NCBI RefSeq assembly: GCF_016808335.1
Contig: NC_053143.1
Coordinates: 4,311,398 to 4,375,397, forward strand
DNA: 64,000 nucleotides
From: Panicum virgatum
Taxonomy: Eukaryota > Streptophyta > Magnoliopsida > Poales > Poaceae
Direction: 5' to 3'
The notes below the pieces were generated by a model. It was not told the DNA's origin. It ran no database searches and saw nothing but the letters and a program-made list of their open reading frames with translations. Shown one piece after another: positions 1 to 11,557 of this stretch (position 1 is its first letter; each line of letters begins with the position of its first letter). A program made the position numbers and the translations under genes.

Positions 1-290
1 ATTACACTCATCCCTAAAAAGATTTTATAAATAGACTTAAGATTCTCTTTTCGAAAATCGTGTGCTAGATCAACCAAACAAGACCAGTACTGTGTGGACC
101 GGCTTTATTTGATTGGTGGCATTTCACGATCGGTGTCTCCCATTCAAACACTCCATGTAGAAAATAGTGGGTCATGTGGCACAAGCCGGACATGCAACAC
201 TCGTCGTGTTGGTCGGCCATCCGGGGGAAATCAGACGGCGGCTTTGTCAAAAAAAAAAAAAAACGACCAACATTTTGGCAGCAGAGGCGT

Positions 291-323
<33 letters not shown>

Positions 324-1123
324 AGAAGAAAGAGCTGCTGCCCTGAGCCACCGGCATCCTTTGAATCTGCGGCGAGACGAGAGCAGGGGAGGGAGGGAAG
401 TCGTCTTCTTGTCTGTAAGTAGCAGAAGCGGGCAAGGAGACGACAAGCTCCATCTTTTCCTGCTCCGATCCATCCATGGCCTCGGCCTGATCGTGTTCGA
501 CACGAACAGCTCAAGCTGAGACTGCCGGCCCACCTGTGGCCCACGGTCACGCTGGGCGCGTTGCTCGCTCCGCTGGCTGCTACTGGCCGTTGCCCGGGTC
601 GTCCTCTCTCCTCTCCGACTCCAACCATTCAACCGCCGCCGGGATTGGTGGTCGCGCCGGCCTCACCCTCTCACCATCATCCGCGAGACGGCGACCTCAC
701 CGCCGTGGGCGGCGGGGGTGGAGCCAGCCGAGCCGAGTCTCTGCATACCACCAAGGGCTATTTGAAAAAAGAAGTCTTTCTTCCCACTCACGTCTTGTCT
801 TGCCTCGTCGAGGGTCGTCGCTCCCTTCCTCATCCTCACCATCCGGGCTTCCATCGATTTCTTCTGCTGCCGGTAGGTAACCCGAGCTTGCTTGGACGAC
901 GGACTGTCCCAGGATTTCGATTCCTTATTTGGAACCTTTTTGTTTTCTACTAGTATTTGTTACTAGTTCCATTTACGAGCAATCAAGCCCGAATATTCCT
1001 TTCTCTCCGTGCGATTAGCTGCGGCGGGTTCGTTGGCCGCTAATCTCAAATCCGCCCATCCATGATCCAGTTAGGTTCTTCGTTCTTCAGTGCCCAAGGA
1101 TCGATCTTGGAAGTGGATGCGCC
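1..1123. other. Upstream region and probable 5'UTR of the NCA1-like gene
   Basis: No open reading frame here resembles a known protein. The stretch holds an A-run near 250, a poly-C tract and then GC-rich, CT-rich sequence typical of a grass 5'UTR. A good intron donor context near 873 (CCG then GTAGGTAA) suggests that a 5'UTR intron could precede the start codon at 1124, but no acceptor can be fixed by eye. Confidence 0.45.
292..323. repeat. Poly-C tract
   Basis: An uninterrupted run of about 32 C lies in the upstream region of the NCA1-like gene. The length of such runs is unreliable in assemblies. Confidence 0.9.
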
Positions 1124-4100
1124 ATGAAATCCAACAGGAGCAGCGGCGGCGGTGTGTGCCCCGCGAAATCTGACAGGAACGTCAGCGCCAGCGGCGCATG
1201 CCCCGTCACCGGGAAGAACCAGGGTGGCGCGGGGCACCAGGGCGGCGCGAGCGGCGCTGATGAAGGAAGGAGCTCGGATCCCGGCTGGTGCCGGCGAGGT
1301 GCCCGTTCGGCTACGACTCCGGCACGTTCAAGCTGGGCCCGCTCAGCTGCGTGGTCTGCCAGGCGCTGCTCCACGAATGCAGCAGATGCAACCCCTGCTC
1401 CCATAAGTTCTGCAGGTGCGTCTTGCGCTTTCCGGTCCAGATTCAATACACATTGTAGCATTGTATTCCCTTCCTCGCCTGAAAATAGTTTGTCACCGGG
1501 ATTTCCTTCCTTGCAGGGCTTGTGTATCGCGCTTTAACAGGGGCGGAGACGGACGGGGGGGGGGGGGGGGGGGCATGGTCCCCAAATTTACATTAGAAAT
1601 TTAAATTTTGATTAAATTTTTATATAAATTTGTATGGTTGGCCCCCTCTAATAATGAAAAAATCAACTTCCTGGCTCCGCCCCTGTGCTTTAAGGACTGC
1701 CCGTTGTGTGGTGCTGGTATACAGGGCATTGAGCCCGATTCTGAACTTCAGGCCCTCGTCGATCGTTTGGGTGGCAAGAGCAAGGTGATATATGAGGATG
1801 TTTCAATGGAGAGAGGAGCTTTTCTGGTGCAGCAAGCTATGAGGGTCAGTGGTGAAATGAATTGCATTTTACCTCATCATTTGATCTTTTAACCTGTCAA
1901 ATTCGCATAGCTAATTATTCTTTGGTCTGCACTACTATTTTTTATGATCTTGATGTTTTAACAATGCATGCTGCTTCTACATTTCCAGGCTTTCCGTGCT
2001 CAGAACATTGGAAGTGCGAAGTCAAGGCTTAGTATGTGTGCAGAAGACATCAGGGAGGAGTTGAAATCTTCAGAAGATAATCTAGACCTGCGCTCTCAAC
2101 TTGGAGCTGTTTTAGGAATGCTTGGGGATTGCTGGTACGGCCCTCTCTCTTGACTATGTTACTCCTAAATAGTTGTCCCCACTTTGGGGAACTAAGCATA
2201 CTACCGGTAGGAATTCTGCGAAATATTAATTCTTTGTTTATTTCAAAAAAGAATTAATGCTTTGCTGGTTCAACCCATTAAATCTTTATCAGTTATTAGC
2301 TTTATGCACTCCCTGTGTATATCAACGTGTTATTATGATTTCGGACATGGAGTATTATAAAAGAGGCAACTTTGACTACTAAATTTCTTGGGAAATATGT
2401 CAGGATAAATTGTGAAATATTGTACAATGAAGTATTTTGGGTGCAGAACCTGTTAGTGTCATTGTCACTTGGCAGTCTAAATATATTTGTTCATGATAGA
2501 ACTAAGTTTGTGCACCATGTCCAAAAGGATATAATTTGTATACAATGAATAATGTTCTGGAATTTGGAGGCTCGGTGCTTTCTGTCCCAAGAGCAAAGGC
2601 CCATTCCAGTAGTCTTGCAGGCTCATTCCAGTCTTAGATTGTAATGAGCAAGACTGCAAGAGGTGCTAACTTTCCGCTGATGTTTTAACCATGCATTGAG
2701 CAAAATTCTAATTAAGATAACAGTTTTTATGTATGTACTGGAATGTGAGGTTTCTTTTTTCTAAGGTCCATTGTAGTATAAGCCAGCATCGGTAAATCAA
2801 CAAGACCTCTCCCGTGGAATTAATACTAATACTGTACCCGTATATCGAAGGTTCATGCAAATCAATAATAGTTTGTGGAATTAATACTGATACTGTAGCC
2901 CTTTCTTTTTGAAAAGAAATGAGAAGTCAATGCCCTTGCTGTTCTGTTTGCTAAATACTGTATCTTGTTTCTTGATGCATGTCTTTTGTTTTTCCTGAAA
3001 TAAAATCTTGATGCATGTCTACTTTTGAATATTCTTATCAATCTGTTATAGCAGTCAGCCACAAATTCATCTAATTGGGGTTGCACCTGTTTTAGCATGT
3101 TTTGTATGCATCAGCCCTCTTTATCGCTGTTACCCCCATTGTTTTTTTCTTAGTTTATTTTGATCACTGAACTCATGGCACACTGTATCCTTACAACTGT
3201 ACCATGTTTTCAGTCGGACCTTGGGAGATTCTCCTTCAGCAATCAGTTACTATGAAGAAAGCGCTGAGTTCCTCTCAAAATTACCCGTAAAGGATCTTGA
3301 GGTTGTATTCAATTTATTATGAGCGGGGTAGCTTAAAAAATCCATTCTATTAATTTAGTTTTATATATCCATCTACAGTTGGTGCATACTCTCTCAGTTT
3401 CACTTAATAAAATTGGCGACCTTCGCTACTATGATGGGGACCTGCAATCTGCACGAAGTTATTATTCCCGTTCATTGGATTTTCACAGAAATGCAGTGAA
3501 AGAACACTCAGCAGCGGCCTCCCAGGTAATTTCTAAGCTCTCACTTATGATTAAGCACAAATCTTAAATATAATTATTTCTTTGTCTTAATCAAGAAATG
3601 GAAGGAATACTATGCATCCTTACCTTTTGTCCCTGCTCGTTGGAAAAGTACCAGCCATTTCTTATTGACATTATTCTAAAATCAGTGATTGGTACCCCAC
3701 CTGTTGGTGATTGTATGGTATAACTGGGGTATACAAGCAATTATATGGCCTAACTGCTGATTTCGCAGTAAAAGGTAGGGCATCTGTAGATTATGTGACC
3801 TAGTCAGCTCAGTTCCCTTTGTGCTTGACCTTTTTTGGTGTTGAACTCCACTAAGTGGAGGCAGTTCTTGTCACATTGGGCAAGTACACCCTCTTGTCAG
3901 AATAGCATCATGGTCCACGCCACGTGCACCAGCATGGGCAATTTCTTGAAAGATGATATGAAGAGATGGGGGTTGCATATTTGAGTCCTATAGCTGTGTG
4001 CTTGTCCAAGGTGGTTATGTTGATAATGGACTATAGCCATCACCTGAAGCCCTGGCTGGTGCTTTGCCCCATGTTGAGGTGCATTTACAGAAGGAACCTT

Positions 4101-5192
4101 GCAACCTTTTGAGCATCAATGTTTCAATTAAAAACAGCTGCTCAAAGTGGGCCAAAGTGTCATCCAGGGTCGTTAGGAGATGCCAATAGTGGGTGATTGA
4201 CATATTGGCTTTTCTTATTGTCTTGGTAGAGATTCTTGAATCTTGACGTTGATCCAAATGGTCTTGGCTGTTGAGCTTTCTGCATCACTATATGAAGGAG
4301 ATCTGTACAACCAGTTGAGGATACCATTGCCAATGGGCATGTTCAGGATGAGAAACATGCATAATTCTCTAGTTAAATTGTCATATGCTAAAAAAGAATT
4401 GATTGCAAAGAGAAACAGAATAATGATCAGGAAACATGGGGAAGATAGACTTGTATCTTTACTTCTGAAGAAAGTGCAAGTTCATGTCAGATTACAGCAA
4501 GCTTTTGTATTTTCTTAACACATTCTCTTGATTATTTAACTTTTACATCATTCAAATTGAAGCTGATGAAAGATCAGCTTCCCTGCAGATTTTGTTATGA
4601 AACCTGACCTTTCTATGGGATACAAAGGCTACTTATATTGTACAAACTGCAGTCCTAGAATGTCAAATGTTGATTCCTCTGTGTGCTTGCTTTTGATATT
4701 ATATTAGAATGTACCATTGCTCATGTATAAATTTACCTTTTCAGACTAGTTTTGTTTCAGCAGTCAAGCTTAATTTAATCAACTTAGTTTTAACTGTTTC
4801 TCTTCGAGCTAAGATGTTGCATAGAACATATAGATGATTCATAGTATTTACTAAAGATGCACATACAATCATTTTATAATTTGACATCTGTTGGATATAG
4901 GTAATTGATCTAGCAACTTCTCTTGCAAAAGTTGCGGATGTTGATAGAAACCTTGGGAATGAAAGCACTGCAGTCAAGGGTGTCAAGGAAGCAATTGAAT
5001 GCCTTGAGAAACTGAAGCTTGGTCCTGAGCAAGCTAGTCTTGAGCAAAGGGTAACTATTATTTATCCCCATCATATGTCCTCCCATCCTTGCACTGCTCC
5101 CCCTATGTGTCTTTGTGAGCTAAGCTTGATTCTGTATTTTTCAGCGCCTATCTGTTTTAGACTTCCTGCACAACCAATTGGCAGTTAAATAA
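1124..5192 (+). pseudogene. NCA1: NCA1-like RING/TPR protein gene, N-terminal half disrupted
   Basis: NCA1 is the plant chaperone-like protein that activates catalase in the cytosol and peroxisome pathway; it carries an N-terminal RING-type zinc finger and C-terminal TPR-like helices. Exons by splice sites and phase: 1124-1415, 1517-1844, 1989-2134, 3214-3301, 3379-3525, 4901-5050, 5145-5192, stop TAA at 5190. Seen: MKSNRSSGGGVCPAK at the start, CPFGYDSGTFKLGPLSC from 1300, KDCPLCGAG after 1690, then the TPR part (VHTLSVSLNKIGDLRYYDGD, SLAKVADVDRNLGNE, RRLSVLDFLH). Three lesions: the reading frame from ATG 1124 differs from the CPFGYD frame, which has a stop at 1261 and no ATG; a 148-bp MITE sits between Phe and Lys of the RING and brings a stop at 1602; and about 20-30 residues usually found after LVDR seem missing before KVIYEDVSMERG. 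All downstream exons stay in phase. It may be a decaying second copy, or an N-truncated TPR product could still be made. Confidence 0.85.
1538..1685. mobile_element. hAT-type MITE inserted in NCA1 exon 2
   Basis: The ends CAGGGGCGGAGAC and (reverse complement of the right end) CAGGGGCGGAGCC form terminal inverted repeats. The flanks CGCTTTAA (1530-1537) and TGCTTTAA (1686-1693) are an 8-bp target duplication with one mismatch. Both length and TSD fit a non-autonomous hAT element. It carries a run of about 17 G and AT-rich internal sequence. Element plus TSD is 156 bp, a multiple of three, but it contains an in-frame stop. Confidence 0.85.
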
Positions 5193-5542
5193 AGTACAGT
5201 GGCATCCTAAAATCATACCCATAGGATACATATTCACCAAGATGGATTGAAGAACTCCAGTTTTCATGTGATGCATATGAAGGAATTTCCCTGTGGTAAT
5301 TAGAGGGTGGTATTGAAAGCGACACAAAATACGAGCTCTGCCATTGTAAATATATCCATGTGCTGGGCGTGGAGTTTCTGCAGTTGGGCGCAAACCTGAA
5401 ATGGTGCGGTGCGGAAGATGAAACTTCTCAAAAGTCATGTGTGAATATAATCCGTTTGTACATTGACTAAGATGAAGGAATTGTATGTCCTTTGTGCTTC
5501 ATCAGTTCCCCATGTCAAGCTGTTTGCATATTAGTGGATCGG
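5193..5542 (+). other. 3' flank / 3'UTR of the NCA1-like gene
   Basis: Non-coding, moderately AT-rich sequence after the NCA1 stop codon. It ends at the target site ATCGG (5538-5542) of the LTR retrotransposon that follows. No gene is seen. Confidence 0.6.
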
Positions 5543-7155
5543 TGAGGAATGTTGAGTACTTTATCCTGCTTGTGATGAGTGAATTGTCAACCGTGCGGTG
5601 TGATCGTGCGCTTGGTCTTTGGATTGCAGGTACACAGGCGTCGAGTGTCGACGGGGAGCTGCCGTGGAGGTGCTGTGGCCGATGGACCGTGTGGTGGACG
5701 GAGGTGAAGGGCAGCCGGGACCGGAGCTCGGACCGGGCGGCAGCTGTGGCGTCCACTCCTCGATCGAGGGCGCAAGCGGCGACGGAAGGCGGGTTTCTTG
5801 GTTTGCGCCACAAAACCAAGGAGGCGGACGGCGGTCGAAGACGCCAAGTCGTGGAGGCACGAGCGTCGGTCTCGGGACTGACGGAGACGACGGGCGTCGA
5901 CGGCGTCTAGGGCCTCGCTGCGGGCGAGGAGGTGACGGGCGTCGGGCGGCGTCTAGGGCCGTCAGAAGGCCGAGGCGGGAACGGCGTCTAGGGCCACGGC
6001 GTGGAGGCGGGAATCTTCCCGCGCGTGAGGTTTTGGCGGTTTTCTCAAAACCGGCCACCTACCCGGGTTTCGCGGACCCTCCAAAACCACGGACCTGATC
6101 TTCATCAAGATGGCGGCATCGCGAAGAAGACTTCGTTTCGAAGAAAGAACCTCGGCCGTCGGATGAGATCGTGTACAGGGGTGCTACAGGCCAACCGGTC
6201 TGACCGGTCCCTGGCACCGGTATGACCGGTCTAACCAACCGGTCTGACCGGTCCAGCGTACCGGTCTGACCGGTCCCGCGGGTATAAATACCCCTTCACT
6301 TGTGTTAGGTTAATTGCGGCTTTTGTAATCTATTCGTGGACTCCTCTGTTCTCCAGGCCGCCGCCCCTATGTTCCTCTCCCTCTGTTCCTCTCTTTAGAG
6401 TAGGTTTTGATTATGGAGTTGTGAGATTTTGTATTGGATTTGATTGGGAAAGGAGGCCCCATCCTCCTTGTGCCCTCTAGGCTTTTGAATCAATCCAATT
6501 CCCTAGTTTTTGTGCCCTTGTGTGATGGATTTCTATTTCGTTTTTGGTGCACATGATTGCTAGGATTCTACGAGCTCTTTGTTGTGATTCTCGTGCTTCT
6601 GATCCTGTCCCAAACCCTCTGGAATCATGAGCTCTTTTGAATTGGATTTCTTGAGTTTTTGAGAAAATCCCAATCCTTCTTGATCTCTCCTCGAATTCTC
6701 GAGATTCTTTGATCTTTAGGACGAGATCTCTTGGGGATATGTTCACGGGGTAGGGGCGAAGCAATCCCCCAAGTTTCATCGATTTTCGTGGTCGTTTGGT
6801 TGAGATTCATCGTTTGAATCCAAGTTTTCGGGGGGTTTCTGGGTGCCACCGGTCAGACCGGTAGGCAAGACCGGTCAGACCGGTCTGCTAGTTTTTGAAC
6901 AGACTCGACCGGTCAGACTGGTCCAGGCAGATCAGTTCTGCAGTTTTTCCGATTCGCTTCCGATCTGCTTCGTGGTTTCGCTCGCTCGTTCGAGGCCTTT
7001 TGTGTTGGTTTAGTTTTTCAATAGCTACTCCGAACTTTGGTCAGAACGCTTGAGGGTTTGGGTGATTTTGGGATATAGGCCGACTGGTTGAATTTCGAAA
7101 GAAATTTTGATCGGCTCCCATTCACCCCCCTCTGGTCGCCGGCTTCGGTCCCTCA
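5543..7155 (+). repeat. 5' LTR of the gag-only retrotransposon
   Basis: 1613 bp, TG...CA ends. It contains a GC-rich first third, a palindrome array and TATA box near 6194-6290, and a second ACCGGTCAGACCGGT cluster at 6848-6923. It pairs with the 3' LTR at 11558-13139. Confidence 0.92.
6194..6290 (+). promoter_or_regulatory. LTR promoter: palindrome array plus TATA box
   Basis: Four copies of a near-perfect palindrome of the form ACCGGTCTGACCGGT sit directly upstream of TATAAATA (6283-6290). The 3' LTR has the same arrangement with two copies (12209-12245, TATA at 12254-12261). The position just upstream of the TATA box suggests the U3 enhancer and core promoter; this is inference from layout. 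Confidence 0.7.
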
Positions 7156-7157
7156 AT

Positions 7158-7169
7158 TGGTATCAGAGC
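7158..7169 (+). other. Primer binding site (initiator tRNA-Met type)
   Basis: TGGTATCAGAGC begins two bases after the 5' LTR. It is complementary to the 3' end of initiator methionine tRNA, the usual primer of plant Copia elements. Confidence 0.9.
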
Positions 7170-7210
7170 TCGGTTGAGGTTTTCAATACCTTAACCGGTT
7201 CGAAAACCAC

Positions 7211-10009
7211 TTGGCGACCATGACGAGTCTTGGTAAGATCCCGATGTTTTCCGGCGAGGATTATGCCTACTGGAAGGTTCGCATGAGAGCCTTCCTGCAG
7301 AGCATGGGAGCCGATGTCTGGGAAATTACCACGAACCAGCTTTACGAGGTGCTTGCTGTTCGGACCACACCTCTTCAGGTGACCCAGCACGAGGCTAACG
7401 CCAAGGCCGTCAATGCCTTGTTCGCTGGCGTTTCTCGTGCGGAGTTCTCACGCGTCCAAGGTTTTCAGGAAGCCCACAAGATTTGGACGTGCCTTGAGAA
7501 CTACCACGAGGGTACACCTCAGGTGAAGGCCAGACTGTTCAAGACTCACCGGCTTGAGTACGAGAACTTCACACAGGAGCCGGGTGAGAGCATTGACTTG
7601 ATGTTCAGTCGTTTTCAGTCGATTGTGAACAAAGTCAATGCGAACAGATCTGCTAGTGCCCTTGAGTACACAGAGTATGAGAAGGCTCTCAAGTTGCTCT
7701 ACGCACTTGACCGCTCTGTGTGGGATCTCAAGGTGAACACGATCATTGAGTCTGCAGGCTATGAGACTCTGACCGTGAACGAGCTTTTCAGCAAGCTCAA
7801 GGCCACGGAGGTGGATAACCAGACACGAGCCAAGCTCAATGGTGCCCCTCCTTCCAAGAGCATCGCTCTTGTGACTGGTCCAGGTGGTGGATCGAGCTCT
7901 AACGCTAACTCTGCTCTTGGCTTTTCTCTTGCCTCTTTGCCTTCTGTTTCAGATGAGCAACTGGAGACACTGGGCGACGACGACTTGTGCCTCCTCATCA
8001 ACAAGTTCCAGCGCGTCTACCACAACAGGCAGAGGAAGAAGAACCCCGGGTGCTACAACTGCGGTGATCTGAACCACTTCATCGCCGATTTCCCCAAGAA
8101 GTCCGGCGGTGGCCAGAACAACTCCTTCGACTACTACCGCCACCGCGACCGCGACGAGGGAGGCTCCAACAAGGAGCGTCGGCGCCACAAGCACCGCAGT
8201 CGTGACCGGGGGGACGCTTCGACAAGGAGTCGCTCAAGAAGCGCTTCCAGTACAAGGCCAAGAAGCGGGAGAAGGCCTTCCTGGCGCAGCTCAGCGACCT
8301 CGACAAGAGCTCCGACACCGACCGCTCTTCTTCACCGACCTCCGACGACGACGACAAGAAGAAGAAGAAGCGGGACAAGGAAGCCACCAGCTTCATCGGC
8401 CTTTGCTTGGCGGCCGGTCGGCGCAAGAGCTTCTGCACCATGGCGGGCGAAGCCGATGGTGCTCGTGCGTCTTCGGGTGGACATGCTACACCGACGCACT
8501 CCGGCTCTTCTCCGGGATCCGAGAGCGATTCAGAGGCAAACTCCACGATCGACCTGCTTGATACAGAGGTTAGGGAGTTGTACGCCGCTCTCGACAACCA
8601 GAAGAGGCTGCTTAAGGAAGCAGCTAGAGAGCGTAGAAAGCTTAGGGCTGAGCTGGCTTGTGCTAGGGAGAAATCTAGTGAGGATGAGTGCGCTGGCTGC
8701 ATATCTCACATGAATGATCTTGTTGCTCTCCGTGCCAAGCATGATGAGAACGTCGCGAACTTAGATGTTGCTAAGACTTCGCTTTCTGACGTGTCTCATG
8801 AGCTAGCCAAGGCCAAGCATGAGCTTGAACTTGTCAAGGACGCTCCCATTGTTAGTGATGTGCTTGAATGCGATGAGTGTCCTATCTTCAAGTCTAATCT
8901 AGCTTCTTTGCAGTCCAAGTTTGCTACTGTTGTGTGTGAACTAGAGGAGCTTAGATCTAGGCCTGCTTTGCTTGGCGCTTGTAAGCTTTGTCCCACGCTT
9001 AGGTCGGAGCTAGATGAGAAGAACGCTTTGATCAAGTCTTTTGGAAAGACTAAGGTCGTAGAGTCTAGCCCACCTATTGACTGCTCTGTTTGCCCTAGTT
9101 TGATTGCTGATTTAGATAGTCTTGCGGTAGAGAAAGCCAACTTAGAGAATGAGAATACCTATCTTAGGGCGATTCTGAGTTGGGTTTCTAGCAGTGAGCC
9201 GTAGTTGGGCATGATGATTAAACAGTTCAAGCGTTGTGATGGGTTTGGGGTCGGTTACACATACACGAAGTCAGACTTTGACAGGTTGTATGGTAAGATT
9301 GGCAAGGCTGCTGGAAACACTGCTAGCACGAGCACGCAGCCTTCGCTTGTTGACCCCGCAGATGGTGTGCTTAAAGAACCACCGAAAGCACCTCCGCAGA
9401 AGCAGGTTTGGGTTCCAAAGCCCAATGTGCTGAGGAATCCCCTCGACACACTCCCTGTTGCCACAGCCCAGGTTGCCCAGAAGAAGAGGGCTGCTCCTCC
9501 CCGTCCGCAGGCTAGGCCTCCACCTCCCGAGCGTGAGGTGAGGTATCACTGCGAGTTCTGTGACAGGGAAGGTCACCTGGAGGAGTTTTGCTTCAGGAGG
9601 AAGCGGGTGTGAGGCGAGAGCAAGAGAGACGGAATGCGGACATGTACTCTGCTCGGGTGCATTGTCCTTCTCGGCGTGGTGGTAGGCAAGATGCTAGGGC
9701 GCACCGTGTAGGTGGAGGTCAGGGAGACGGTGGTGGTTACCGTGCTCCAGCGGGTGGTCGCTTTGCCGGTCGTGCTCCTGGTCGTTTTCAGTACGGCTAT
9801 GGACCACGGGACCGAGGCTTTGGAGGAGGTTTCGATGCTCCACGCTTTCCTCGCGGTTGTGATCGTCGGCCTCGCGGTAGACGGGACAGGGGATACGCCT
9901 TGCCTGACTTTGGTTACCCTTCTGTAGAGCAAATGGCTCGTCACCGGTTTGCTTCTCACTTTGCTAACCCCAGTGTCGAGACGTTTGCTCCCCCTATGTC
10001 TCGTTGGTG
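7211..10009 (+). pseudogene. Copia-type gag polyprotein, frameshifted and with a nonsense codon
   Basis: Gag forms the cytoplasmic virus-like particle that packages retrotransposon RNA. From ATG 7211 the protein has the Copia gag start (FSGEDYAYWKVRMRAFLQSM), then a zinc knuckle near residue 280 reading CYNCGDLNHFIADF, whose last Cys is replaced by Phe. At the G-run 8207-8213 the frame must shift by -1 to continue as DKESLKKRFQYKAKKREKAF, then GLCLAAGRRKSFCTM and a long coiled-coil-like segment (about 8560-9200). An in-frame TAG at 9202 (SSEP stop LGMM, probably from CAG) follows. A second, intact knuckle CEFCDREGHLEEFC lies near 9550. A further frame change near 9600 leads into a Gly/Arg-rich tail ending NPSVETFAPPMSRW at 10009. 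The lesions mean this copy cannot make full-length Gag. Confidence 0.85.
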
Positions 10010-11546
10010 ATGCAGGTTGGTGGCTTGGAGAACAAGTGCTCCATGGATCTTGGTCTTATGCAGGCTTGATCAAGACTTGATGGTTCTCCAAGGCTGATGG
10101 ATAGCCCGTGGTGGTTTGTGTATCATATGTACATTTGAGTTTGCGTTTTGAGTTCTTTGTACACTTTCTGCTTGTGACTTGTTGTAGATTCTTTATCTCA
10201 TACTTGCTTTGCTTGCTAGGTCTGTACTTGTGCTATGGTGGACTAGTCACTCTGTATGCTAGTTTTTGTGGTTTTCATATTGTCATGACTCTTGCTAGCT
10301 CAGGGTGTGTGCTTTGTTCAGTTCCCCTCATGCTTGTGTAGCTTGTGCTCCTTAGGTCTGGTTGCTAGCTCAAGTATCTTCTTCATATAGTCTTGCTGCC
10401 TTGGTTCATGTTGTTGAGTGCCTTTAGACTTTTCTAGGAATATCTTTTGTCTTGATATGTTCTAGAGTGTCTTTTGGTATACTTTTGCATGTATCTTGAC
10501 TAACACCTAATCGTTTGCTTGAGTTTTGCTCTGGATTTTTGGTGTTTGCTATTTTCTTGTGTCCTAGCTTCTCTTGTGCTAGGTATCACTTGTTGAGGGG
10601 GAGCTCTACCTCAGTTGCCGATGATGATCCGGAGTTACTGCGCCGGCTGCAGGCTCCGGCCCCTTCTGTTTCGACTACCTCAGCTCAGGAGGACGATCCA
10701 GTACCACTACTTCCACTTCGATCGTTCACCTCTACAAGAACCTGTTCGAGCAGAAGGTGGACCCGCTGAGGACGCAGGGGAGGTGACCTTGAGCTTGCTA
10801 TGCTCTAGGTCCAGCGGGATCTTCATCGAGGTATGTGAGCGTTCAGCTTGTATGTTTTCCTCTCAGGATGGACTGGTGGTTTTCTGATTGTTGCATTTTC
10901 CATGGTACTCAGTTGGATTCATTTGGCCTAGTCCTGTGTGTCTTTGAGCCGTTGTATTTGCTGAGTTCGTCAGTTGCTTAGCTTTTGTTTTTTCTTTGTC
11001 CTTATCTTAGTTTTAGCTTGGTTAGTTGCATTGTGCATATACATTGTACATGTTTGCATTTTGCATTGTCTCACTTGCACTAGCATTCTTGTATACATTG
11101 CTATGATCTTCTAGTGCCTGCTAGTGTGAGTTGATAAACTTGATCATGTATAGCTTGCTCCATTGTGTATATGACATCATCTGAGTTAAGCTATTTTGAT
11201 TTGAAAATATGAAAACATGATCACCCTGTTTTGGCTACTAGCATGTTAGGGCGTGTTGATATGCTTTGCTATCTTATTCATGCTAGTATAGCCTTCTCAT
11301 TTAGCAATTCATACTTGAAATGATCTAAATCTGATAAAATTGCTTGAACTGTTCTTGAAATGGATTGAAAAGATCCAGGTGGGATTGCTTGTCGCACTGA
11401 TCGAGCTTTCGGGACGGCTCACTTTGCACTTGTGAGAACCCGGGCAAGGCTGTGCATGACTGAAACGGAAAGGGGGAGCTTTCGGGATATGCTTCTCTTT
11501 TTATCACTTCTCTGTTTTCAGGTGGTGTGTTGACAATGCACTCATC
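10010..11546 (+). other. Non-coding spacer where pol would be expected
   Basis: AT- and T-rich sequence without conserved pol motifs. A short open patch at about 10590-10790 (GESSTSVADDDPELLRRL) could be a leftover of the integrase-RT linker, but this is weak. The region explains why the element is non-autonomous. Confidence 0.6.
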
Positions 11547-11556
11547 AAGGGGGAGA
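11547..11556 (+). other. Polypurine tract
   Basis: AAGGGGGAGA ends one base before the 3' LTR and is the expected plus-strand primer site. Confidence 0.85.
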
Positions 11557-11557
11557 T

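Noticed and set aside
8206..8213. Possible programmed -1 frameshift site in the gag G-run
   Set aside because: The heptamers in the zero frame do not follow the X XXY YYZ pattern, and a nonsense codon and another frame change follow. A one-base deletion in a homopolymer is simpler.
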